Shown: positions 9,042 to 17,160 of the stretch, piece after piece | Layout: every line of letters begins with the position of its first letter | Position numbering within the stretch: position 1 is the first letter of the stretch | Source: an uncultured delta proteobacterium | GTDB lineage: Bacteria; Myxococcota_A; Polyangia; Polyangiales; Polyangiaceae | DNA length: 46,378 nucleotides | Assembly: GCA_903892415.1 (NCBI GenBank) | Contig: CAITIQ010000190.1 | Location: 1 to 46,378, forward strand | Direction: 5' to 3' | Translations under genes and position numbers: made by a program | Notes under the pieces: model-generated | The model's input: only the letters and a program-made list of their open reading frames with translations | What the model was told of the DNA's origin: nothing | Databases searched by the model: none

Positions 9042-9983
9042 CTAAGCAGCTGTGCGGCTATTCCACACGGCCACTCGGTTACGGCCGTTCTTTTTCGAGG
9101 CGTAGAGCGCCTCGTCCGTACGAGTTAGAAAGCTCTCGCACGTTACTTTGGCTTCTGCCGACTCAAGTGAAGAGAGGCCAAAGCTTGCGGTGGTGTGGAA
9201 CACTCGGCCGTCAGCTGTTCGATGCTCGAGTCGCTCCACGGCAACCCGTAGTCGCTCAGCCAGAATGACAGCGCCAGACTCACCTGTATTACCCAAGATC
9301 ACTGCGAGCTCCTCACCGCCGTAGCGCGCAACCACATCAGCCTTGCGAACGACGGTCTTCAAGACCATCGCAATTTCGCGAAGCACGTTGTCACCAACGG
9401 TATGTCCGAACCGATCGTTGACCGACTTGAAGTGATCGACATCGACTAGGATCAAGCTCAGCGGCGTGCGGTAGCGCAAAAACCGGGATACCTCCGCCTC
9501 CAACGTCGAGTCGAAGTGCCTGCGGTTGAACACGCCGGTGAGAGCATCTGTGCAGGACAGGTGGTAGAGCTTGGTGTTTGCCGTCTCGAGCTCCTCCTGG
9601 AGGAGCCGCTGTTTGCACAAAGTGCGCACCCGCGCGAGCAGTTCCCGTGGGTGGAAAGGCTTGGTTACGTAGTCAGCGGCCCCGCGTTCCAACACCTCCA
9701 CCTTGCGGTCGGTGTCGTCGGCGCTCGTGACCATCAGTACTGGGATATTTGCAGCGTCGGTGCGTGAGCCCTTGAAACGCAGGAAGGTGATGCCGTCACA
9801 GCCAGGCATCACCAGGTCGCAGATCACCACGTCAGGTCTGAACTCAGTCAGCACCTTGAGCGCAGCGAAGCCGTCTTCACATTCACGAAAGGCCTCAAAC
9901 TCGTCCGTGGTCGACAAGGCCTGAAGAACCTCGCGACGCACACTCGCGCTGTCGTCAACGATCAGGATTCTTCCTCGCCTCAC
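9042..9983 (-). CDS. Response regulator with GGDEF diguanylate cyclase domain (PleD-like)
   Basis: A 313-residue REC-GGDEF protein that makes cyclic di-GMP under phosphorylation control. REC domain: acidic pocket DD at 10-11, phospho-acceptor Asp56 in VVICDLVMPG, switch residue in MVTSADD and Lys108 in VTKPF. A helical linker follows (about 118-142). The GGDEF domain shows DALTGVFNRRHFD, ILVDVDHFKSVNDRFGH, and the active-site motif GGEEL at 222-226, a catalytically competent variant. An RxxD inhibitory site (Arg213-Asp216) sits five residues ahead of it, so product feedback inhibition is expected. It is transcribed on the same strand as, and just upstream of, the membrane Ser/Thr kinase gene; a common transcript is possible. 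The cognate histidine kinase is not identifiable. Confidence 0.94.
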   Translation of the reverse strand: MRRGRILIVDDSASVRREVLQALSTTDEFEAFRECEDGFAALKVLTEFRPDVVICDLVMPGCDGITFLRFKGSRTDAANIPVLMVTSADDTDRKVEVLERGAADYVTKPFHPRELLARVRTLCKQRLLQEELETANTKLYHLSCTDALTGVFNRRHFDSTLEAEVSRFLRYRTPLSLILVDVDHFKSVNDRFGHTVGDNVLREIAMVLKTVVRKADVVARYGGEELAVILGNTGESGAVILAERLRVAVERLEHRTADGRVFHTTASFGLSSLESAEAKVTCESFLTRTDEALYASKKNGRNRVAVWNSRTAA

Positions 9984-10053
9984 GGGATAGCCACTCTGCT
10001 CTTAGAGCGGCCCTCCCGTTGCGAGGCTTTAGGTGAATCGCAAGCTCCGCGAA

Positions 10054-10269
10054 CTACTCAGTGCGGTCCGCTAGCTTGAAGGCGGTTTCGACGGTAGGGC
10101 CGTTCTCATAGCCGTGCACCATCACGAACACTGAGGTCGCCGCGGTAAGAGTGAAGCGCACCTCTTCATTCGTTCCGTCAAGCCACGGCCGGAAGGTTGG
10201 GCTGGTAGTAGCCCGGTTGGGCTGGTAGTGCCAAAGGTTAGCGCAACCCCGCTTTCCCGCGTACGGAGG
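10054..10269 (-). pseudogene. Possible remnant of a PPC-like beta-domain protein
   Basis: The 9984-10278 gap is not empty. On the minus strand a frame ending with TAG at 10054 is open back to a TGA at 10270-10272 and encodes about 71 residues that look like the C-terminus of a secreted beta-sandwich protein, including CANLWHYQPN, TFRPWLDGTNEEVRFTLTA and VFVMVHGYENGPTVETAF. The strand-rich pattern resembles bacterial pre-peptidase C-terminal (PPC) domains. There is no convincing start codon with ribosome binding site, so I read it as a truncated 3' remnant, or chance. A 20-base imperfect direct repeat (starting near 10197 and 10217) lies inside it. Confidence 0.35.
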
Positions 10270-10278
10270 TCACAACTA

Positions 10279-10881
10279 GTGCTCAAGCAAGCAACGGCGG
10301 TCGCCTTCGGCGGAATGGTGTTGGCAATGCTCGGCTGTGGCGACACCAAGAAGGCGGACGAGGAGTCACCCACGCTCAAAGCCCGGCGCGAGGCCAAGGC
10401 GAGCTCGGAAGAGCAGGTTGGCAAGGTCAATGACCTCGTTCCGTCCGCGCTCAAAGCGCAGCTCAGCTTTGAGCCGAGCATGCTGCGCAATGACTCCGCT
10501 GCCGTGCTGGTACCGAAGGCTTGGGAGACCGTATTCGAAGGCAACTTCAGGGCTCCTTCGGCGCTCGGCTTCGGCACGAACTATTGGGTCTCGAGCAACT
10601 GCGACGGGATGTGCAGTCCCAAGGACTGGGCTGAAGTCAGCGACAAGGTCGACTTCAAACAGTTCTCTGGTGACGGCTGGAAAGTTCTGAAGGACGAGAA
10701 AAGTGACGGGATGCGAGTGCTCGTGGCCGAAAAGGAAAGTCTCCACCTAGTCGTGGCCAAGTGGCAGGAAGGAGCCGATCGCTACTACGCGTGCCGCGCC
10801 ACCCTAGCGCCCGCGGCGAAGGAAGCTGCCCAAGTATTCGAGGCAGCTTGCCGCGCGATGATTCCAATCGATTGGGATTGA
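10279..10881 (+). CDS. Predicted lipoprotein of unknown function
   Basis: A 200-residue protein whose best start is GTG at 10279, ten bases after a strong GGAGG (10265-10269), rather than the more upstream GTG at 10228. This start gives a clean lipoprotein signal peptide (LKQATAVAFGGMVLAMLGC). A charged linker (KKADEESPTLKARREAKASSEEQ) leads to a domain of about 145 residues with WVSSNCDGMCSPKDWAEV, DGWKVLKDEKSDGMRVLVA and YYACRATL; the paired Cys could form disulfides in the periplasm. The family is not recognised. It is convergent with the minus-strand gene ending at 10888, six bases away. Confidence 0.8.
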   Translation: MLKQATAVAFGGMVLAMLGCGDTKKADEESPTLKARREAKASSEEQVGKVNDLVPSALKAQLSFEPSMLRNDSAAVLVPKAWETVFEGNFRAPSALGFGTNYWVSSNCDGMCSPKDWAEVSDKVDFKQFSGDGWKVLKDEKSDGMRVLVAEKESLHLVVAKWQEGADRYYACRATLAPAAKEAAQVFEAACRAMIPIDWD

Positions 10882-10887
10882 CGAGGC

Positions 10888-11631
10888 TCAGGCCGATCGA
10901 GCGAGGGTACGGTTCACCATACCGAAGGTGACCGTCATGCGACCCTGAAGCGCATGCACGACCACTCCGGGACCGAACTTTGAGTGGCTGATCGCGTCGC
11001 CAACCTCGTAGTGCTCAGTCGCAATGTAGTTTCGCAAAGCGGCCTTACCCGTTCGGCTGTCGAACCACATGTGTCGCGCCGGAACACCGAAGGTTGCCTT
11101 ATCAACGAAGTCGAGGAAGGGCCAGAGTGCCTTGCGGTTGGCAGATTCAATGCGTGCGAGCACGTTCGCTACCGGAGTTACTCCGCCTTTGGCGAGAGCT
11201 GCGACGTTGTCCGGTTGCGGCTCGAGCGCCTCGCACTCCGCGCGAATGGGAGCCAGCAGCGCTTCGTCAGCCGCAGTTGGTTCGGGGTTTGTGATGGTGT
11301 TGAAGCACAGCTTCATGCAGCGGTTGACCTGAGGACCACCCACGGCGATCGCCTGGAGGAAGTCCTGAGCGTCCATCGCGGCCACCCAAAACTGACCTTC
11401 ACTTCCGATGTAGACGACCGGATGGGAGGCTCTGCCGGCCTTCCAAATCGCATAAGTGCCGCCACTACCATCGGTGGTGAGCAGGTCCAGACCCAAGGCG
11501 ATTTTGTCACGCGCAGTTTCGCCGAGAGGAGCGAGCAGCTGCAGGGTCCCACTCTTGTTCGGCCGGCGAAGGTCGTTGGCGCGAATGGGGAAAAGAGTGG
11601 CAATGAGAGCTTTCTGCTCGCGAACGTCCAT
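10888..11631 (-). CDS. Hypothetical protein with Tudor-like C-terminal segment
   Basis: A 247-residue soluble protein without signal peptide. The N-terminal 200 residues are not recognised. The last 45 residues (YEVGDAISHSKFGPGVVVHA ... GRMTVTFGMVNRTLA) match a short beta-barrel pattern of the type found at the C-terminus of UvrD/PcrA helicases and in other nucleic-acid-associated proteins: a G-D-x-I-x-H-xx-FG-x-G-V core followed by V-x-F and a TLA-like end. It lies 39 bases downstream of a HelD-like helicase gene on the same strand and is probably co-transcribed, so a partner role in transcription or repair is a reasonable guess but unproven. Confidence 0.72.
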   Translation of the reverse strand: MDVREQKALIATLFPIRANDLRRPNKSGTLQLLAPLGETARDKIALGLDLLTTDGSGGTYAIWKAGRASHPVVYIGSEGQFWVAAMDAQDFLQAIAVGGPQVNRCMKLCFNTITNPEPTAADEALLAPIRAECEALEPQPDNVAALAKGGVTPVANVLARIESANRKALWPFLDFVDKATFGVPARHMWFDSRTGKAALRNYIATEHYEVGDAISHSKFGPGVVVHALQGRMTVTFGMVNRTLARSA

Positions 11632-11670
11632 GAAGATCCTTTTGAAAAAGATGCGTTGCGGATGGGAATG

Positions 11671-14061
11671 CTAGGCGCGCATCGACGGGGGAATGAGGGG
11701 GCTCGGCTCAGCGGTCGTGACCAGCCAAAGTTGGTGAGCTGCGCGAGTGGCGCCGATGTGCAGCAAATGACGCGCTTCATCATCGGCGGGGTAGGTGCTG
11801 GCGTTGACGTCCACCAAGACAACGTAGTCGTATTCGAGACCCTTGACCTGTTTGACGTCAGTCACTTCGACGCCAGGTCGAAACGAGAACTCAAAAGCTC
11901 GAATGCGCCGCAGGTTCGGGATGTCCGCCATCTTTAGCGCGCTGTAGTAGGCGTCGGCTTGCTCGGGAAAGCGCGCCAGAATGGCTAGCGTTGCGTTGGG
12001 CTCGCGGGCCAGCAGCGGACGGATCGCGTCGGCCAAGAACCCAACCGCCGCACCGGGGCTGGGGAACTCGTGCAGCTCGACAGGCGCGCCAGACCGATGC
12101 GCGACCGGTGGCGTGGGGTCGGCCAGGGGGCCGAGCACGTGACGCGCAACCTCGAGGACCTCTTTGGTCGAACGATAGGCGATGCGCAGCGGTTCGATAT
12201 CGACGCGGGACATACCGAGATCGTCGAGCACTTTGCTCCAATCCTTGAAGCCAGAATCCATGTGGATGCGTTGTGCGGTGTCACCAGCGAGCGTCGCCGA
12301 GCGGTGAACCATGCCGTCTCCGATCTCTTCGGCGCTTTGGCGTCTGCCACCCTTCTGCGGCTCTGCTTGGGGCGTGATGTCGCGCACGCAGTTCAGCAAC
12401 ACGGCAAGATCGATCGACGAGAGATCTTGGGCCTCGTCGACGAAGAGATGCTCGTAGACGAGCGGCCCTTTCATGCCTTTGCGCAACTCTCCCTTGATGA
12501 CTTGGTAGGCGCGCAACAGCAGCGCATCGTCTTCCGGGTCGAGCCGTGCGCGGTCGTCGTCCTCGATGTCGCGGTCATCGACGCCACGCTTACGCTCGTC
12601 TTCGACGCCGTCGTCGGCAGGCTCATCCTCTTGAGCGGCCTTGCGTTCGGAGCGGTCACCCGGGTCGAGATCCACAACGGCAGGGCAACGGTCTGAACAC
12701 CAACGCCAGGCTCGACGCTGGTCACTCTCGGGGAACTCGGGATCGGGAGAAGCAGCGAACGCTGCAGCGATTTGGTCCCAATTGGTGAGGAAGTCCGCCC
12801 AGAAGAACAGCACCCCGTGCGAGTCCTTGCGTGTCTTGGGGTCCTGACCGAACTCGGCCGCACGCTCTTCGAGCAAGCGCAACAGCACGGGGTGTGTCTT
12901 CAGACGTGTGACCACGCTCGGCGTGCCATCCTCGACCTCGACGTCGAGCCACGGGAAGTGTTTGCGGCGCTGTTCAGCAGCCCATTCAGCGTAGGTCTCG
13001 ATCGGAAGTGCATCAATTCCCAGCGCAGGTAGCATCTCCCCGATGTACGCGCGGAGCGCGGGGCTGCCGACCACGACCAGCATCTTGTCGGGAGAGAAGC
13101 GCTGCTTGTTTTGGTAGGCCAAGAAAGCCAGCCGGTGCACACCGATCGTTGTCTTGCCAGAGCCAGCGCCACCTTGAATCACCACCAAGCCTGTGTCGGG
13201 CTTGCTGATCAGCTCGAACTGGCGCGGGTCGAGCAACGCGGCGATCTCGGGCAGATGCCGGTCTTCACGTTGAGCGCCGGAATCGTCGATGCCAAGCGTT
13301 CCGCGCATATCCGAAGGACGTACCGCTTTGCCCTGACCTCCTGAGAGTTCAGTTGATGCAACGGAAAGTGCACGCCAGCCAGCCTTACCTTTCACATAGA
13401 CGCCTTGGGGCGCTGTGACGCGCCGCAGGTCTGCGTTCTGAATCGTCACCGTGCGACGAGTGAGCACCGACCCGACGACCTCGCGGTCGGCGATGACCTC
13501 CTCGTACTCAGCGCCCTCTTCATACTTGTAGTAGATCTGGCTGAGCGGGGCGTGACGCCAGTCGACGATGCGTACGCCGGCCTTTGCGTCGATCAGGGTG
13601 GTCTTACCGATCAGCACGTCACGCGCCGGCTTGCCCTCTTCCGTCAGCCGCACGTGCCCGAAGTAGGGCGACTTCGGATCGACCGCCTCGACAACGTTCT
13701 CCGATCGTTTTGCGGCGATGCTCGCGACCCGTTCCATTTGCTGCACGAGCGCCGGGACATCTTCCAACCGCGCCACGGCGATCTGGTCGCGCAGCGAAAT
13801 CAGGTCCTCTTCGTAGTCAGCGATCGGGGGTGGCTTGGACGGTCTGTAGGTCGCGAGGAAATCGTTAACGCGGCGGAGGATCTGCTCTTCCTCTTTTACG
13901 ATCGCAAGATCTGGCTGGATCGCCGGGGCCGCCGCATCGGGCTTCTCGTCTTTGGTGTTCTGCATGGGCAATTGGGGTTGTCGCGCATGCCACACGAGCG
14001 GTCTGATGTCGAGGTCCGGCAGGAGCGGCTGGGCAAAAGTTGGCTCTTTGTTGCCGTTCAT
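11671..14061 (-). CDS. HelD-like superfamily 1 helicase/ATPase
   Basis: A 796-residue SF1 ATPase of the HelD/UvrD class. HelD proteins remove stalled RNA polymerase from DNA; other relatives act in repair. Visible features: N-terminal helical arm (EEEQILRRVNDFLATYRP), the HelD-type beta module with SPYFGHVRL and RIVDWRHAPLSQIYYKY, Walker A GGAGSGKTT near residue 297, helix AYIGEMLPALG, Walker B FVDEAQD near 540, a later IAYRSTKEV motif and the motif V/VI region VTDVKQVKGLEYDYVVLVDV with LLHIGATRAAHQLWLV. Between the 1A and 2A parts, about residues 462-510, lies a very acidic Asp/Glu/Arg insertion. The start at 14061 is divergent from the acyl-CoA dehydrogenase operon. The exact role (RNA polymerase recycling versus DNA repair) cannot be settled from sequence. 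Confidence 0.86.
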   Translation of the reverse strand: MNGNKEPTFAQPLLPDLDIRPLVWHARQPQLPMQNTKDEKPDAAAPAIQPDLAIVKEEEQILRRVNDFLATYRPSKPPPIADYEEDLISLRDQIAVARLEDVPALVQQMERVASIAAKRSENVVEAVDPKSPYFGHVRLTEEGKPARDVLIGKTTLIDAKAGVRIVDWRHAPLSQIYYKYEEGAEYEEVIADREVVGSVLTRRTVTIQNADLRRVTAPQGVYVKGKAGWRALSVASTELSGGQGKAVRPSDMRGTLGIDDSGAQREDRHLPEIAALLDPRQFELISKPDTGLVVIQGGAGSGKTTIGVHRLAFLAYQNKQRFSPDKMLVVVGSPALRAYIGEMLPALGIDALPIETYAEWAAEQRRKHFPWLDVEVEDGTPSVVTRLKTHPVLLRLLEERAAEFGQDPKTRKDSHGVLFFWADFLTNWDQIAAAFAASPDPEFPESDQRRAWRWCSDRCPAVVDLDPGDRSERKAAQEDEPADDGVEDERKRGVDDRDIEDDDRARLDPEDDALLLRAYQVIKGELRKGMKGPLVYEHLFVDEAQDLSSIDLAVLLNCVRDITPQAEPQKGGRRQSAEEIGDGMVHRSATLAGDTAQRIHMDSGFKDWSKVLDDLGMSRVDIEPLRIAYRSTKEVLEVARHVLGPLADPTPPVAHRSGAPVELHEFPSPGAAVGFLADAIRPLLAREPNATLAILARFPEQADAYYSALKMADIPNLRRIRAFEFSFRPGVEVTDVKQVKGLEYDYVVLVDVNASTYPADDEARHLLHIGATRAAHQLWLVTTAEPSPLIPPSMRA

Positions 14062-14138
14062 TGACCAAGGCTCAACAACTTGCTTGCACCAAAACTACTT
14101 CGCACATAAAACTTTTTTATCCGAAGCATCGAGGGTGC
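14062..14138 (+). promoter_or_regulatory. AT-rich divergent spacer, candidate promoter of the acyl-CoA dehydrogenase operon
   Basis: A 77-base spacer between the divergent helicase and dehydrogenase genes is much more AT-rich than its surroundings. On the plus strand a TTGCTT (14080-14085) is followed 19 bases later by CATAAA (14105-14110), a loose sigma-70-like pair, and then a T-run. GAGGG at 14131-14135 serves as ribosome binding site for the ATG at 14139. The promoter elements are guesses by eye. Confidence 0.3.
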
Positions 14139-15362
14139 ATGATCGACTTTCAGCCAACCGAAGAACAACTGCTGATGATTAGGGCTGTTTCGCAGTTCGC
14201 TGCTGGACTCAGACCGAACATCCGAGAGTTCGAGCATGCTCGAGAGGTTCCGCTAGCCGTGCTTGCCGAAGCTGCGGCGATGGGTCTTGGGCCGGCGATC
14301 CACATCGCGGCCAGCCATGGCGGCGCCGGACTTGGGCTGGTCACCGCCGTTCTGCTGGAGGAGGCCCTGGCCGAAGTGGATGCGGGCGTAGCGTTCGGGT
14401 TGCCGGGGGGCTCGTTCGCTACCGCCGTGGCGGAGTTGTGCACGGGGGAGCAAGCGGCAGCATGGTTGCCCAAGGTGCTGGACGCCGGAGGGATGGGAGC
14501 CGTGTGCTTCAGTGAAAGCAAACCGAGCCGGGAGCGACCTGGTTTCCTGACCGAAGCAACGCCGGTTGATGGTGGCTTCGTCCTGCGCGGAGAAAAGGCT
14601 TTTGTCCTGAATGCCGACCGTGCCAGCCATCTGCTGGTCTTCGCTCAAGTCGATGCAAGCAAGGGCTGGGATGGGTTGGGCGCGTTCATCGTGGACGCCA
14701 AGGCGGAAGGCGTGCGGGTTGGACCCGCCGTGCCAACGCTGGGCTTGAACGCTGTGCGCTCATGCACGGTGCAGCTCGATGGCGTCAGGGTGACCGCTGA
14801 GGCAAGGGTTGGCGGTTCGGGGCAGGAATTGACGCGAGCGACACTTCGCTTCTTCGCGAAGGAGGGGCTCAAGAACGCCGCGCGTTCGGTCGGATTGTGT
14901 CAATCGGCGCTGACGACCTCGCTCGAGTACGTGAGCAACCGCAAGGCGTTCGGCAAGCCGATCGGGCACTTTCAAGCCATCGCCTTCACGCTCGCAGACC
15001 GCTCGATGGATGTGGACGCCGCGCGAACGCTGACGTGGCAGGCGGCAGCGCGCTGGGATCAACACGAAGCAAAACCGACTTCGCGAAGCGAGAAAGAGGC
15101 GCTGCTAGCGTCGGCATTCGCCATCTCTTTCGCGTTGGAGGCCGCAATGAAGGCTGGCGACTGTGCGGTGCAGTTGCACGGCGGCGCTGGCTTCATCCGC
15201 GACTACATCGTGGAGAAGTTGATGCGTGACGCAAAGCAGCTGCAGGTCTGCTTCCTAACCGCAGAGCAAGCAGACCAAATCGCGGCGACGCTCGAGCTCG
15301 GGTTGCCGCTCGATCCAGCTGTTGTCCTTCCAACGCCCGAAACGCAGTCCGTTTTTACCTGA
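14139..15362 (+). CDS. Acyl-CoA dehydrogenase family protein, probably the non-catalytic partner
   Basis: A 407-residue flavoprotein fold of the acyl-CoA dehydrogenase family. N-terminal helical domain (DFQPTEEQLLMIRAVSQFA), middle beta domain (AVCFSESKPSRERPGFLTEA, then FVLRGEKAFVLNADRASHLLV), and C-terminal helical bundle (NRKAFGKPIGHFQAIAFTLAD, AVQLHGGAGFIRDYIVEKLM, RDAKQLQV). At the place where most members carry the catalytic base in a YEGT-type segment, this protein reads CFLT (Phe372 at the Glu position). It is followed after 7 bases by a second, dissimilar dehydrogenase that keeps the segment, so the two probably form a heteromer. ATG at 14139 is chosen because it has a GAGGG ribosome binding site and the family starts there. 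The acyl substrate is unknown. Confidence 0.86.
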   Translation: MIDFQPTEEQLLMIRAVSQFAAGLRPNIREFEHAREVPLAVLAEAAAMGLGPAIHIAASHGGAGLGLVTAVLLEEALAEVDAGVAFGLPGGSFATAVAELCTGEQAAAWLPKVLDAGGMGAVCFSESKPSRERPGFLTEATPVDGGFVLRGEKAFVLNADRASHLLVFAQVDASKGWDGLGAFIVDAKAEGVRVGPAVPTLGLNAVRSCTVQLDGVRVTAEARVGGSGQELTRATLRFFAKEGLKNAARSVGLCQSALTTSLEYVSNRKAFGKPIGHFQAIAFTLADRSMDVDAARTLTWQAAARWDQHEAKPTSRSEKEALLASAFAISFALEAAMKAGDCAVQLHGGAGFIRDYIVEKLMRDAKQLQVCFLTAEQADQIAATLELGLPLDPAVVLPTPETQSVFT

Positions 15363-15369
15363 GGCTCGT

Positions 15370-16599
15370 ATGACCATCGACGTTGTGCTCTCGTCGCGAC
15401 AAGAAGAACTGCGCGAAGGAATTCGCGGGGTGGCCAAAGGCATCATTCGACCTGAGAGTCTCAGTTGGGACCGAGGGCATGGCATCCCGGACGAGTTTCT
15501 AACCCGCTTCACCATGATGGCTCAGGCCATGGGCGGCTCTGCTGGAACGTGGGGCGTTCAAGGCATGGCCGGCGAGGAGAAACCTCGAGAAGGCTCCAAG
15601 AAGAGCTCAACCATGGTGACCACGGTTATCTCGGCCGAAGAGATGGCGTGGGGCGATGCGGCGTTGCTCCTGTGCCTACCAGGCCCAGGGCTCGGCGGTC
15701 CCCCCGTTCGGGGCTCAGGTACGCCCGAACAGAAAGAGCGCTTCTTCTCGATCTTTCGCGACATGTCGAGCGGCCTCAAGTGGGGCGCCTACGCGCTCAC
15801 AGAGCCGGGTGCTGGCAGTGACGTAGCCGGCATTCGGACGAGCTGTCGCAAGGAGGGCGAGCATTGGGTGCTGAACGGCCGCAAGTGCTACATCACCAAT
15901 GGCGGTCGCGCTTCTTGGAACGTCGTGTTTGCAACCGTCGATCCGTCGCTGGGTCGTGCAGGACATCGCGCCTTCGTGGTCGAGAAGGGCACGCCGGGGT
16001 TCTCGGTCGGCAAGATCGAAGAAAAGATGGGTCTGCGCGCGAGTGAGACCGCGGAGCTGGTTCTCGAAGAGTGCCGAGTTCCCGCGGAGAACCTGCTCGG
16101 TGGCGAGGAGAAGTACCAAACCAAGGAGGGCTTTCTCACCGCGATGAAGACCTTCGACAACACCCGTCCGCTCGTCGCTGCGATGGCCATCGGAATCGGT
16201 CGTGCTGCCTACGACTACGCCAAGGACTTTGTTCGCGAAAACTACCTCCTCTCTCGGCCTATTCCTCGCTACGCCGCGATCGCTGAGCGGCTGGCTCGGG
16301 TCGGTCGCCAGCTCGAAGCGGCGCGCGCCGTAACGCTTCGAGCCGCGTGGTTGGGGGACAACGAGATCGCTAACGCGAAGGAGGCCAGCACGGCCAAGGC
16401 AATGGGAGGGCAAGCGGCGATCGCGGCCTGCATCGAGGCGATTGAGATCTGTGGAGCTCACGGCACCTTGGCCGGTGACCACCAACTGCTCGAGAAGTGG
16501 TTCCGCGACATCAAGGTCTACGACATTTTCGAAGGCACCGGACAGATCCAGCGCATCGTGATCTCGAAGCGCCTTATGCCGGATTTGCGGGCGTTCTAG
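15370..16599 (+). CDS. Acyl-CoA dehydrogenase, catalytic partner
   Basis: A 409-residue acyl-CoA dehydrogenase, oxidising an acyl-CoA thioester at the alpha-beta bond with FAD and passing electrons to electron-transfer flavoprotein. Seen: WGAYALTEPGAGSDVAGIRT (FAD/substrate segment), LNGRKCYITNGGRASWNVVF, KMGLRASETAELVLEECRVP, the arginine-bearing helix, ICGAHGTLAGDHQLLEKWFR and the signature RDIKVYDIFEGTGQIQR, with Glu388 as the expected catalytic base. It begins 7 bases after the preceding dehydrogenase stop codon and ends 11 bases before the NUDIX gene. Paired dissimilar dehydrogenases are known from heterotetrameric enzymes acting on bulky substrates such as steroid side chains; whether that applies here is inference. 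Confidence 0.92.
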   Translation: MTIDVVLSSRQEELREGIRGVAKGIIRPESLSWDRGHGIPDEFLTRFTMMAQAMGGSAGTWGVQGMAGEEKPREGSKKSSTMVTTVISAEEMAWGDAALLLCLPGPGLGGPPVRGSGTPEQKERFFSIFRDMSSGLKWGAYALTEPGAGSDVAGIRTSCRKEGEHWVLNGRKCYITNGGRASWNVVFATVDPSLGRAGHRAFVVEKGTPGFSVGKIEEKMGLRASETAELVLEECRVPAENLLGGEEKYQTKEGFLTAMKTFDNTRPLVAAMAIGIGRAAYDYAKDFVRENYLLSRPIPRYAAIAERLARVGRQLEAARAVTLRAAWLGDNEIANAKEASTAKAMGGQAAIAACIEAIEICGAHGTLAGDHQLLEKWFRDIKVYDIFEGTGQIQRIVISKRLMPDLRAF

Positions 16600-16610
16600 A
16601 CTTAGCGCTG

Positions 16611-17105
16611 ATGATGAACTTCGAGCAGATCGATTGGGACCAGTGGAAGCCGACCGACCTGGCGACGCTGCTGTTCGTCGTTCGGGCGGGCCAAGTGCTG
16701 ATGATCCGCAAGAAACGCGGCCTCGGCGCAGGTAAGATCAACGGACCTGGCGGTAGGATCGAAACCGGGGAGACGCTGCTTCAATGTGCGTTGCGAGAGA
16801 CGGAGGAGGAGATCGGCGTGCGGGCTCTCGGGGCTCGTGAACTCGGCCAGCTCCGCTTTCAGTTTGCCGATGGGTACGCATTGCAGGCCCACGTCTTTCG
16901 CGCCGACGACTTCGAAGGCGAGCTGATCGAAACCGACGAGGCGATTCCACTTTGGTTCTCAGCTGAGGCCCTTCCCTTCGAGGAGATGTGGGCAGATGAC
17001 CGTCTCTGGCTACCCCTCATGTTGAAAGAAACGCCATTTTCTGCCCGTTTCTTGTTCGATGGTGAACGCATGGTGGGGCACGTTTTCGATCTGCCCACAA
17101 AATAA
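16611..17105 (+). CDS. NUDIX hydrolase, MTH1/NUDT1-like oxidised purine nucleotide diphosphatase
   Basis: A 164-residue NUDIX protein that most resembles eukaryotic MTH1 (NUDT1), which hydrolyses 8-oxo-dGTP and 2-OH-dATP and so keeps the nucleotide pool clean. The NUDIX box reads GGRIETGETLLQCALRETEE followed by EIGV and has all metal-binding glutamates. The MTH1-specific parts are also present: KINGPGG (purine-contacting Asn) and WADDRLWLPLML, which matches the paired Asp that read the oxidised base, then PFSARFLFDGE. The start is one of two consecutive ATGs at 16611/16614. It sits 11 bases behind the acyl-CoA dehydrogenase operon; flavin-dependent oxidation is a source of oxidants, but a functional link is only a guess. 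Confidence 0.9.
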   Translation: MMNFEQIDWDQWKPTDLATLLFVVRAGQVLMIRKKRGLGAGKINGPGGRIETGETLLQCALRETEEEIGVRALGARELGQLRFQFADGYALQAHVFRADDFEGELIETDEAIPLWFSAEALPFEEMWADDRLWLPLMLKETPFSARFLFDGERMVGHVFDLPTK

Positions 17106-17160
17106 TCGTTGCTGCTCGGTCACAATGGCCGCCGTCGACGTACCTGGATGAGAGGCAATC

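Noticed and set aside
10984..11937. Long plus-strand open frame of 317 codons
   Set aside because: It spans the ends of two well-supported minus-strand genes and has no protein-like motif; a GC-driven shadow frame.
13405..14064. Plus-strand open frame of 219 codons
   Set aside because: Antisense to the HelD-like helicase N-terminus, which matches the family.
15715..16485. Minus-strand open frame of 256 codons
   Set aside because: Antisense to the catalytic acyl-CoA dehydrogenase; no recognisable protein.
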